Both the position numbers and the translations under genes were made by a program. A DNA stretch of 62,756 nt, taken from positions 1 through 62,756 of the forward strand of contig JAEXAJ010000146.1 of NCBI GenBank assembly GCA_023458215.1. The letters run 5' to 3'. Of the stretch, positions 18,880 to 30,240 are shown in pieces. The notes beneath the pieces are model-generated. The model saw nothing but the letters and a program-made list of their open reading frames with translations. It had not been told where the DNA came from and made no database searches. How positions within the stretch are numbered: position 1 is the stretch's first letter; every line of letters starts with the position of its first letter. The stretch is from Bacteroidota bacterium. GTDB lineage: Bacteria; Bacteroidota; Bacteroidia; Bacteroidales; Bacteroidaceae.

Positions 18880-20037
18880 TTAAAGCACTTTTTCGAGCAG
18901 CAGTTTGCCGTCTTTATCCACTACCTTCACTTGGATGCGGCCATCAGCAATATCCAACCGGGTGGCACACATATTTCCTTGTTCAAGTATGGGGTAAGTA
19001 TTGTTTTCCGTACCCGTTTCGTGATAGAAGAAACGGTGGGTATGACCCGCTACCAGTAAATCCACATCGGCTTTGTTCAAGATTGGTGCCATTTTATCAA
19101 TGGCATCTTGCCAACCGTACCAACTATTCTCTTGCTTTTCCTTCTCGGGCATCATCATGGGAAAGTGTGAAATGACAATGCGGTATTTGGCCTTCCGGTA
19201 GGCTTTTGTGCTTATTAGGGTCTTCAGCCATTCGGCTTGTTCTGTGCGATAAGCCTCGTAGTCTGTCAAGTCGGCATACACAGGATGGGATTCGGCTTTG
19301 TCTTCGCCCGTATCGAGCATCACTACCATTACATCACCCAACAGATACGAGCCATACAGTTTTCCGTTGGTTTTAGGAAAGAACGAAGGAAACTCACGCG
19401 CCAGGTCGCCACGAGTCTCATGATTGCCCCGCACCAGTTCAAAGGGGATGGACGAGGCAAACATATCTACACTTACATCGATGAAAGAAGTAAAGGGATG
19501 TTCACCTCCATGCTGCATATAACTCATCATATCGCCTGCATAGAAGAAAGAGGTACAAGTCTTGTAGTCACAAAGTTCCAGCAAGTTCTTCAGGAGTTGT
19601 GGCTGAGTGTGCATATCGCTTGTCACGAATATGGAACCACCTTTTTGCTGCGGATTTAACGTACTGAACGTGTACCACCGGGACATGACACTGTCACCGA
19701 AAACTACCTTATAAGGTTGGAAAGACTTTATCTCTTTGGCACGGATGCGATATTGATAAGTCGTGTTAGGTTGCAGCTTAGCGGCACGAACGGAAAAAAA
19801 GTTGGTATTGGCTTGTTTCAAACCATGTTCGGAATGATGATAGAAGGCAGAAGCGTCACTACCCACCTTGCGCAGTTCCACATCGGAGAAAGAAGGCGCG
19901 GAAGTGTTGAAGACGAAAGTCACTCCATCCTGAGTAAGTTCTTGCAGATAAGGACCATGATCGATGCTGAATGTGTTTTGTGCATAAAGATTGAATGATG
20001 CCAGCCCTAAAAGCAAAGTAATAAGTTTCTTTTTCAT
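18880..20037 (-). CDS. secreted metallophosphoesterase (purple acid phosphatase-like)
   Basis: This is 385 residues from the ATG at 20037, which starts a clean signal peptide (MKKKL to LYAQ); a longer frame upstream runs through the promoter. An FN3-like N-terminal domain (about 25-130) precedes a calcineurin-type domain with the metal-ligand motifs SDMH, GDMM, GNHE, HFPM and GHTHR in order. It should hydrolyse phosphomonoesters or diesters in the periplasm or outside. Its place inside the PUL suggests a phosphorylated substituent on the glycan, which is an inference. It is divergent from the PL8 gene. Confidence 0.85.
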   Translation of the reverse strand: MKKKLITLLLGLASFNLYAQNTFSIDHGPYLQELTQDGVTFVFNTSAPSFSDVELRKVGSDASAFYHHSEHGLKQANTNFFSVRAAKLQPNTTYQYRIRAKEIKSFQPYKVVFGDSVMSRWYTFSTLNPQQKGGSIFVTSDMHTQPQLLKNLLELCDYKTCTSFFYAGDMMSYMQHGGEHPFTSFIDVSVDMFASSIPFELVRGNHETRGDLAREFPSFFPKTNGKLYGSYLLGDVMVVMLDTGEDKAESHPVYADLTDYEAYRTEQAEWLKTLISTKAYRKAKYRIVISHFPMMMPEKEKQENSWYGWQDAIDKMAPILNKADVDLLVAGHTHRFFYHETGTENNTYPILEQGNMCATRLDIADGRIQVKVVDKDGKLLLEKVL

Positions 20038-20093
20038 GTTGATAGAATATATTAGAGTTAAATGATTAGTAATGGCTACTAAAAAAGCCTGTA

Positions 20094-20123
20094 CAAAAGT
20101 AGAACATTCTTTCATAGCAGAAA
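20094..20123 (-). promoter_or_regulatory. promoter of the metallophosphoesterase gene
   Basis: On the minus strand this reads TTTC (20120-20123), 18 bp, TACTTTTG (20094-20101). The -7 box is a full match and the -33 box is one base off. Confidence 0.5.
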
Positions 20124-20242
20124 GGATATATCGTCTATTCAATGGGGATATACTGTACAATCCATGCTTTTTTCAAAGTGATTTCATTCATTGTTCGTTT
20201 TTAATGTTTTACTTTGCGGCATAAATCATGACCATACAATCT

Positions 20243-22273
20243 ATGAAAACATTCATCCAAACCATGTACCTCATCCTTCTTTTCTGTTTTTCGGGCAATC
20301 CGGCAATTCGAGCGCAAGTAGCGGTCAATGATTCGGTAGCCTTGATAAAACGGAACTACTTGAACGCTCTCATCAATAAAGATCAAAGTAAAGAAAGGAT
20401 TATAAAGTCATTGTCGGCCATCGCTCCGCAGGAAGAAGTTTCCGACCAGAATGTAATAGAGCTACAGCAGCAATACCCTATTTCTTCGAAGGAAATTGCA
20501 CAACTGATAAGCTCTCTCAACGAAGACGGTTCCTGGAGCGACATCAACTACAGTGATACCAAACGCTCGGGATGGGAGCCCAAGATACATGCGGAACGAA
20601 TCTTGAAACTGACCAAATATTACTATCAGAAGAAAGAGTCATTGCCAGTCGCCGAGCTTTCCCGAATCACAGACGGCATTCACAAAACAATGGCTTTCTG
20701 GTTCGACCGACAGTTGGTATGCAAGAACTGGTGGTATAACCAGATAGGTATTCCGCGCACTTTAGGTCCGGCATTCCTGCTGTTCGAGCAAGAAATGGAC
20801 GAACAGGAACGACAGGCGGCCATCACAGTGATGCTGAACTCCAAGTTCGGAATGACTGGTCAGAATAAAGTATGGCTGGCAGGAAATGTACTGCTCAGAG
20901 CCTTGCTACAAAACGATTGGGGGTTGATTAAAGAAGCACAGTCCGTTATCGGTTCTGAAATTGTGCTCGGGCAGAAAGAAGGAATCAAAGACGACTGGAG
21001 TTTCCATCAGCATGGAGCACAACAGCAGTTTGGCAATTATGGCTTATCTTTTATTTGTAATATGAGCTTTTATTCGGAGATATTCGCCGGCACCTCGCTT
21101 GCTTTCTCCGGCAAGCAACAAGATATTCTCACCTCGCTTCTGCTCGAAGGGTATCAGTGGATTGTCTGGCGGGGATATTGGGATGTCAACGCTCTGAACC
21201 GGCAATTGTTCAAGAATGCGGATATCGACAAAGTTTTCAGTTTGTCCTTTGCCGCAAGTTCGTTACTGAAAGGTAGTGAGCCCACAGTCGCAGAAAAGAT
21301 AAGGGAAATGATTCACCGGAACTCCTTGCTTACTGCTTCCCCCAACACCTTCACCGGAAACAAGCACTTCCGGGAATCGGACTACACCCTTCATCGCACT
21401 CCCGGCTGGATGGCCTCCGTACGCATGGCTTCCAACCGTATCATCGGCACAGAACTGGTAAACGAGGATAATCTGAAAGGATACTATATGGCCGACGGCG
21501 CTCTATATACATACGTGCGTGGCGATGAATACCATAATATCTTCCCCTTTTGGAACTGGCGCAGGATTCCGGGAATCACAACGTACAAGAGTGACGCGTC
21601 CATCCCGAGTCCCAACCGGGGCGATGCCCGCAACAAGAGTCCGTACGTGGGCGGAACAAGCTACGAAGGAAACGGTATCACCGCCATGCAGTTGAACCGG
21701 AATGGATTGACAGCCAACAAAGTCTGGATATTCACGAATGATTACGTCCTTTGTTTAGGTAGCAATATACGTTCGGATAGCGCCGCAACTATTCTGACCT
21801 CTATCGACCAACGGTTCAAACGAGGCAAAGTATGGTCATATTCCGGCAAACGGTTCTTTCACGACAACACGGGCTATGTGCTGCTGCAAGCCGATACTTG
21901 TGTGGCACTGACGGAAAGTAAACGAGGACAATGGCACGATTTTATGGGAATGTACAAACCGATGATGCTCGAAGACGAGATATTCTCCCTTTACATTGAG
22001 CACCGCAAGGACCAACCTGCCACTTATGCCTATCTGATATTACCCGGAAGCAGCAAGAAACTGACCCGGAACTTCCAGACGGATGTCATCCGGATTCTTC
22101 GGAATGATGAAAAGATGCAAGCGGTTGTGATAGGCAGATTATGCTATGTATCCGCTTATCAAAAGACGAGTATAGAATTGACCGGAATGGAAACGGTATC
22201 TATATCGCAGCCAGGAACTTATATAATAGATGTAGAAAGCGGAAAGTTGACGGGAGCACCTTTTAAACTATAA
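20243..22273 (+). CDS. polysaccharide lyase family 8 (chondroitin/hyaluronan lyase-like)
   Basis: This is 676 residues from the ATG at 20243, which directly precedes a signal peptide; an ATG at 20228 is also possible. The alpha/alpha-toroid domain carries the PL8 catalytic set: Asn166 in WWYNQIG, His257 in FHQHG, Tyr266 in GNYG, then Arg310 and Arg320. The beta-sandwich part includes the PL8 hallmark NEDNLKGYYMADGALYTY followed by WNWRRIPG. PL8 enzymes cleave chondroitin, hyaluronan or xanthan, giving unsaturated uronosyl ends that GH88 then removes. That fits the GH88 gene in this locus. A -7-like TTACTTTG sits at about 20210-20217. Confidence 0.9.
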   Translation: MKTFIQTMYLILLFCFSGNPAIRAQVAVNDSVALIKRNYLNALINKDQSKERIIKSLSAIAPQEEVSDQNVIELQQQYPISSKEIAQLISSLNEDGSWSDINYSDTKRSGWEPKIHAERILKLTKYYYQKKESLPVAELSRITDGIHKTMAFWFDRQLVCKNWWYNQIGIPRTLGPAFLLFEQEMDEQERQAAITVMLNSKFGMTGQNKVWLAGNVLLRALLQNDWGLIKEAQSVIGSEIVLGQKEGIKDDWSFHQHGAQQQFGNYGLSFICNMSFYSEIFAGTSLAFSGKQQDILTSLLLEGYQWIVWRGYWDVNALNRQLFKNADIDKVFSLSFAASSLLKGSEPTVAEKIREMIHRNSLLTASPNTFTGNKHFRESDYTLHRTPGWMASVRMASNRIIGTELVNEDNLKGYYMADGALYTYVRGDEYHNIFPFWNWRRIPGITTYKSDASIPSPNRGDARNKSPYVGGTSYEGNGITAMQLNRNGLTANKVWIFTNDYVLCLGSNIRSDSAATILTSIDQRFKRGKVWSYSGKRFFHDNTGYVLLQADTCVALTESKRGQWHDFMGMYKPMMLEDEIFSLYIEHRKDQPATYAYLILPGSSKKLTRNFQTDVIRILRNDEKMQAVVIGRLCYVSAYQKTSIELTGMETVSISQPGTYIIDVESGKLTGAPFKL

Positions 22274-25684
<3,411 letters not shown>

Positions 25685-25700
25685 GTACCGCCACGCAACG

Positions 25701-25744
25701 GATATCGGTAACGGAAAAGCCGGCTATCGGTAACAGAAAAGGCT
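25701..25744. repeat. 22-bp-period array F (2 units)
   Basis: TATCGGTAAC occurs at 25703 and 25725, 22 bp apart, each followed by an A/G-rich GGAAAAG-like tract. It starts 17 bp after the GH2 stop codon and runs into the terminator stem. Confidence 0.7.
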
Positions 25745-25775
25745 GTATCACACTTCATTGTGATACAGCCTTTTT
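25741..25775 (+). terminator. intrinsic terminator of the GH2 gene
   Basis: Arms GGCTGTATCACA and TGTGATACAGCC form a perfect 12-bp stem with a 6-nt loop followed by TTTTT. Confidence 0.92.
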
Positions 25776-25811
25776 CTTCTTTCGACCTATGAGATTCTAT
25801 GCAGAGTAACA

Positions 25812-25881
25812 CATACCCTATGTGGGACGACCACGCACCCTATGTGGAACGACCACACACCCTATGTGGGACAACCACATA
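25812..25881. repeat. 22-bp-period tandem array C (3 units)
   Basis: CCCTATGTGG starts at 25816, 25838 and 25860, exactly 22 bp apart. Linkers read GACGACCA or nearly so. Each unit has dyad arms CCACA/TGTGG in register with the next. It lies between two convergent genes, 21 bp past the stop of the DUF4469 gene. Confidence 0.85.
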
Positions 25882-25902
25882 AAACAGTCGTTTTTTTAAT
25901 GA

Positions 25903-26682
25903 TTATCCCAGCGGGTTATCATTTTCATCGCCCGGAGTACTACCTCCGCCGCCGCTGGGAGCCTTGCCTACGTAAATGGTTTGCGACGCTACTCGTGGAG
26001 TCTTCAGTGGCGTTTTGCTGGAACTGGTGAATTGTGTGGTCACCGTCAGCGTATATTCTCCGTCTGCCAGATCGGCAGGCAGCAGAATGATAAGTTTCGA
26101 CGGGTCGTTCACTACCAACATATCCTGCGCCAGCTTGGTGACTTTACCATCCGTGGAGGTGAGCGTAATGCCCACAGCCGGGTCAGTGCCCGTTACCTTG
26201 ATATTCTTGCCCAGCAGGGTGAAGTTGCGTCCCGCCGTTGCGCTGAGGTCGGTGGCACGAGTGGAGGCATCTTGCGTACCGTTGATGTACATGGCAGCCT
26301 GACGGTCACCCAAGATCTGCACGGTGGTGTCGGCTATCGCCTCACGCAGCTTCTTGCCTTGTGTCAAAGACACATAAATGGAATTCTTCTCGGGATTCCA
26401 GGCGTTGTTCTCCGCCAGCCCCTTCAGCTGGGGCACGATGCGGAACAGGTCGGTGGTGACGCTGTAGCCGTTCAGCGCCAGTTCGGTCAGTACTTCATGA
26501 TAAAGATTCACACTCATCGCCATCGCTTCGGGGTGAAGGCCGGGATTCTTGGCCGCCATCTGCTCCAGCACGAAGTCCTGGTCAACGCTGCGGGTACTCT
26601 CAAGGACAAAGATCTTGTCCGTCTTGTCATCTGTGGTCACGGTGTTGTCCGCCATCCACACTTTCAATAGGTTTTTAGCCAT
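25903..26682 (-). CDS. HU-like DNA-binding protein with DUF4469 Ig-like domain
   Basis: This 259-residue protein has no signal peptide. The N-terminal 120 residues form an HU/IHF-like fold of the Bacteroidetes type (start MAKNLLKVWMADN, then VLEQMAAKNPGLHPEA). The C-terminal about 110 residues are an Ig-like DUF4469 domain (GKNIKVTGTDPAVGITL, LPADLADGEYTLTV), ending in a Gly/Ser/Asp tail. Such proteins are thought to bind DNA; the role of the Ig domain is not known. It sits inside the PUL on the opposite strand. A terminator-like hairpin lies just before its start. Confidence 0.82.
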   Translation of the reverse strand: MAKNLLKVWMADNTVTTDDKTDKIFVLESTRSVDQDFVLEQMAAKNPGLHPEAMAMSVNLYHEVLTELALNGYSVTTDLFRIVPQLKGLAENNAWNPEKNSIYVSLTQGKKLREAIADTTVQILGDRQAAMYINGTQDASTRATDLSATAGRNFTLLGKNIKVTGTDPAVGITLTSTDGKVTKLAQDMLVVNDPSKLIILLPADLADGEYTLTVTTQFTSSSKTPLKTPRVASQTIYVGKAPSGGGGSTPGDENDNPLG

Positions 26683-26709
26683 AATGTTAGATAATTAGAT
26701 AAATAAAAA

Positions 26710-26759
26710 GCCCCGCTCCCTCTTTCGTCGTCTGTTCCGACAAAAAGAGGGGGCAGGGC
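26710..26759 (-). terminator. terminator or attenuator hairpin upstream of the DUF4469 gene
   Basis: On the minus strand, GC-rich arms (GCCCTGCCCCCTCTTT and AAAGAGGGAGCGGGGC, imperfect) close a loop and are followed at once by TTTTTATTT. It sits 27 bp before the DUF4469 start codon, so it either ends a short upstream transcript or attenuates the gene. Confidence 0.7.
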
Positions 26760-26960
26760 GTGTTAGTGAGTCAATATTGACATCGGTTTAACAGTGACAA
26801 ATGGCGTGCCAAAGAAGGCGTACAAGCGATAAATCTTCTGCCTTACACGCAAATTCACCCTCGTTGGACGCAAATGTCCCCTCCCCGCCCAAATCTCCCA
26901 TCCCGATGCCCGAAGAGCCGTAAATGTTAAAAGGCAGAGATCGTAAGCATTCTCCCATCA
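26710..26960 (-). ncRNA. predicted short leftward transcript (small RNA or leader peptide)
   Basis: A promoter (26967-26998) and an intrinsic terminator (26710-26759) bracket about 250 nt on the minus strand. An ORF of 56 codons (26958-26788, ending LWHAICHC) fits inside but would be almost leaderless. Divergent or antisense small RNAs next to susC genes are known in Bacteroides PULs; that this is one of them is inference. Confidence 0.4.
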
Positions 26961-26966
26961 TAAACA

Positions 26967-26998
26967 CAATAATACTCCCCCACCTATCATCAATCAAA
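26967..26998 (-). promoter_or_regulatory. leftward promoter divergent from susC
   Basis: On the minus strand this reads TTTG (26995-26998), 20 bp, TATTATTG (26967-26974), with one mismatch in the -7 box. Confidence 0.5.
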
Positions 26999-26999
26999 C

Positions 27000-27007
27000 T
27001 ACTTTTG
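27000..27007 (+). promoter_or_regulatory. -7 element for the susC-susD-GH88 operon
   Basis: TACTTTTG is a full -7 match, 26 bp before the susC ATG. No good TTTG at -33, as is common for promoters that need an activator such as an HTCS. Confidence 0.55.
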
Positions 27008-27033
27008 CGGCACAACCTTAAAATGATTACAAT

Positions 27034-30000
27034 ATGTATCAACGAGAAAAAGAAAAGCGCACACTCAGTGCCAAGTTATCACAACTCTTAGTAGGAGGCG
27101 CTATGTTGCTGGCAGCAAGTCCCGCATACGCATTTGCCAACGGCAGTTCCGTTCATCGGACAGCAGCAGCCACCACCACGCTCATCGCCCAGCAAACCGG
27201 GCACACCCTCACGGGTACCGTGACCGACGAGAACGGCGAACCCGTCATCGGCGCCAACGTAAAGATAAAAGGAGAAGCCTTGGGTACGATAACCGACATC
27301 GACGGCCGGTTTACACTGAAAAACGTATCGGACAAGGCAGTACTCCAAGTCAGCTACATCGGCTACAAGAATCAGGACCTGAAGGTAGGCAGTCAGAAAG
27401 ACCTCTCCATCCGCTTGCAGGAAGACAGCGAGCTGATAGACGAAGTAGTCGTTGTGGGCTACGCCACTCAGAAGAAGGTGAACCTCACCGGGTCGGTAGC
27501 CAGCGTCGATATGGCGGACATCGCCGAAAAGCGCCCGGTGACCAACTTGTCCAACGCACTGGCCGGTATGGCTGCCGGTGTGGCGGTCACCTCCAGCAAC
27601 AATATACCGGGCGATGAAGGAAACGCCACCATTATGGTACGCGGCCAAGGCACGTTGAATAATTCGGAACCGCTCGTCATCATCGACGGCGTGGAAGCCA
27701 ATATCAACACCGTATCTCCGCAAGACGTAGCCAGCATGTCGGTATTGAAAGATGCCGCCTCAGCCTCCATCTACGGTTCGCGCGCGGCAAACGGCGTTAT
27801 CCTCATCACCACCAAAAAGGGACAGAGCGGCAAGGTCAGCATAGACTATACCGGCTATGTATCAGTAGAGTCGATAGGAAAGACCGTTCGGGGTGTCTCA
27901 GATTATGCTACCTATATGGATTTGATGAACGAGGCATACTCCAACAGCGGGCAACCCATACAATTCAAACCCGAAACCATCGCCGCCTGGCGCAACGACG
28001 CAGGCCGAAACCCGCTGCAATATCCCAATACCGACTGGGTGGACGAAGTGTTCCGCAGTGCAGTGGCAACCAATCATAACCTTGCCGTAAGCGGTGGAAC
28101 GGACAAAGTGTCGTTCTACACCTCCTTCGGTTACAACAATGACCCGGGTCTTATGGAAAACTCAGGTTACGAGCGCTACAGCTTCCGTACCAGTGTAGAA
28201 GCACGTATCACTCCCTGGCTGACGCTGGGTACAAAGCTGAACGGCTACTACTCGAATAGCGAAGTGGGACAAGACCGTGTGGACGATGTGTTTACCTACG
28301 GTGTAGCCAGTACACCGGGCATGACCCTCAAACACGACGGCAAATACGGATCCGGGGTGAACCCCGAAGACGACCCGCAGTCCAACAACCCCCTGGAATA
28401 CCTGAACAAAGAGACCGGATTCCATAAGAACCGCAACCTGCGCGCACAGTTCAATGCCGAACTGAAGCCCCTCAAAGGTCTTACCCTAACCGGATCGTAC
28501 ACCTACGAGCTGCTCGATAAAGAGCAAATGGAAAAGCCTACCCGAAACGACTTGTGGAACTTCGCCACCAACACCATCGGCAGATCCGGCGCCGACAAAA
28601 GCTACATCTACAACGAAAACCGCAAGATAGAACGCTACTTCATGGACGCAACCGCCCGTTACGAAAAGAAGTTCCTCGACAATCGGCTCAGCTTTAACCT
28701 CCTGGCAGGCGCCAGCCAGGAGATGCGCCGCGACCGCAAGTTCACCGCCCAAGCATACGACTGGATCGACCCCTCGATAGATGTAATCGACGGAACCACC
28801 GGCGAATCGGTCACTTCGGGTAGTCACAGCGAATGGGCCATGCGTTCTTTCTTCGGACGTATCAACCTGGGATGGAAAGACCGCTATCTGCTGGAAGCGA
28901 ATATGCGTGCCGATGCCTCTTCACGTTTCCGTCCCGACAATCGTTGGGGATATTTCCCTTCGGTATCGGCAGCCTGGCGCGTAGATCAGGAAAGCTTTAT
29001 GGAGTCTACCCGCAGCTGGCTCGATGCTTTGAAGCTCCGCCTTTCATACGGTGAACTGGGCAACAACTATGTGGGCGATTATGATGCCATAGCCACCTAC
29101 GCAAAATCCAATTACGGACTGAACGGTGTACTGCAAACCGGTTTGGCGCAAACAGCCATCGCCAATGGTAGTTTGTCTTGGGAGAGCACAGCCGTAACCA
29201 ACGTCGCCCTGGACTTCGGTGTACTGAACAGCCGCCTGTCCGGTACCCTGGAATACTTCCACAAAAAGACCTCGGACATCCTTATCGACCTGCCCGCCCC
29301 TTTGGTGCATGGCAGCGGAAGTCTCCCCAAACAGAACAGCGCCGAAGTCGTAAACAAGGGCTTGGAGCTGACGCTCAACTGGGCCGACAAGATCAACGAT
29401 TTCCATTACTACATCGGTGGTAACCTGACCTTCGTAGATAATAAGGTAACGAAATTCAAAGGAGACGAAATGTCCATCTCCGATAAGGGAAATAAAGACG
29501 TCATGATTAAGGAAGGATATGCCATCAATACGCAGTATGTGCTAATAGCCGACCGCATCGTACAGACGCAAGCCGATCTGGATTATATACAGTCATTGAT
29601 AGACAATGCCCCCATGATAACCGATGACAAAGGAAACCAAGTCAAACAAAACCCGTTCAGCAAATACAAGCGCCCCGAACTGGGAGACATCCTCTATAAA
29701 GACACCAACCACGATGGAATCTTCAGCGACGAAGACCGTGTACCCATGGGACATGGCGATACACCCCGATTCACTTATAGCATCAACCTGGGCTTCGAAT
29801 ACAAAGGCTTCGACTTCTCTACCCTGATGCAAGGCAGCGGCAACTACTATGTGCAATACCGCAGTCTGCATAACACAAACGTGGCATACGGCAACCAGAT
29901 TGGCGAAAGCATCGTGGACGGAAGATGGTATCCGGGCAGAACAACCCCCGCCGAATTTCCCCGACTGCTGAAGGGCGACGGACGCAATTCACGCAACAGC

Positions 30001-30228
30001 ACTCTGTGGGAGAGCAACCGCTCTTTCCTCAAGATACGCAACATCCAACTGGGATATACCCTGCCCGCGCAATGGGTCAAGGCAGCCTCGTTGAGCCGTG
30101 TACGCCTCTTCTGTAGCTTGGAGAACTTCTTCACCTTCACCAATTACCAGGGAATGGACCCCGAAGTATCGGGCTTAGGATATCCGGCTATCCGCCAGGC
30201 TTCATTCGGTCTTAATGTATCATTCTAA
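27034..30228 (+). CDS. SusC-like TonB-dependent outer membrane transporter
   Basis: This 1064-residue protein has a signal peptide (about 1-35, ending PAYAFA). A CarboxypepD_reg-like domain (about 55-130, GTVTDENGEPVIGANVKIKG) is followed by the DEVVVVGYATQKK segment with the typical TonB-box-like spacing. Then come a plug domain (about 150-255, ending SIYGSRAANGVILITTKKG) and a 22-strand barrel ending SFGLNVSF. A calcium-binding-like DTNHDGIFSDED loop is near residue 890. It imports oligosaccharides with the SusD partner encoded 12 bp downstream. Early codons look more GC-rich than those of neighbouring genes. Confidence 0.95.
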   Translation: MYQREKEKRTLSAKLSQLLVGGAMLLAASPAYAFANGSSVHRTAAATTTLIAQQTGHTLTGTVTDENGEPVIGANVKIKGEALGTITDIDGRFTLKNVSDKAVLQVSYIGYKNQDLKVGSQKDLSIRLQEDSELIDEVVVVGYATQKKVNLTGSVASVDMADIAEKRPVTNLSNALAGMAAGVAVTSSNNIPGDEGNATIMVRGQGTLNNSEPLVIIDGVEANINTVSPQDVASMSVLKDAASASIYGSRAANGVILITTKKGQSGKVSIDYTGYVSVESIGKTVRGVSDYATYMDLMNEAYSNSGQPIQFKPETIAAWRNDAGRNPLQYPNTDWVDEVFRSAVATNHNLAVSGGTDKVSFYTSFGYNNDPGLMENSGYERYSFRTSVEARITPWLTLGTKLNGYYSNSEVGQDRVDDVFTYGVASTPGMTLKHDGKYGSGVNPEDDPQSNNPLEYLNKETGFHKNRNLRAQFNAELKPLKGLTLTGSYTYELLDKEQMEKPTRNDLWNFATNTIGRSGADKSYIYNENRKIERYFMDATARYEKKFLDNRLSFNLLAGASQEMRRDRKFTAQAYDWIDPSIDVIDGTTGESVTSGSHSEWAMRSFFGRINLGWKDRYLLEANMRADASSRFRPDNRWGYFPSVSAAWRVDQESFMESTRSWLDALKLRLSYGELGNNYVGDYDAIATYAKSNYGLNGVLQTGLAQTAIANGSLSWESTAVTNVALDFGVLNSRLSGTLEYFHKKTSDILIDLPAPLVHGSGSLPKQNSAEVVNKGLELTLNWADKINDFHYYIGGNLTFVDNKVTKFKGDEMSISDKGNKDVMIKEGYAINTQYVLIADRIVQTQADLDYIQSLIDNAPMITDDKGNQVKQNPFSKYKRPELGDILYKDTNHDGIFSDEDRVPMGHGDTPRFTYSINLGFEYKGFDFSTLMQGSGNYYVQYRSLHNTNVAYGNQIGESIVDGRWYPGRTTPAEFPRLLKGDGRNSRNSTLWESNRSFLKIRNIQLGYTLPAQWVKAASLSRVRLFCSLENFFTFTNYQGMDPEVSGLGYPAIRQASFGLNVSF

Positions 30229-30240
30229 ACTCATACAACG

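Larger units (their letters stand above)
26683..27033. other. 351-bp divergent region between the DUF4469 and susC genes
   Basis: It holds divergent promoters (leftward 26967-26998, rightward 27000-27007), a possible 56-codon ORF on the minus strand (26788-26958), and a leftward terminator-like hairpin (26710-26759) that lies before, not after, the DUF4469 gene. Confidence 0.55.

Noticed and set aside
27034..29450. Horizontal transfer of susC because of higher GC by eye
   Set aside because: The shift is only an impression, does not match gene borders, and could reflect codon bias; no mobile-element signs flank it.
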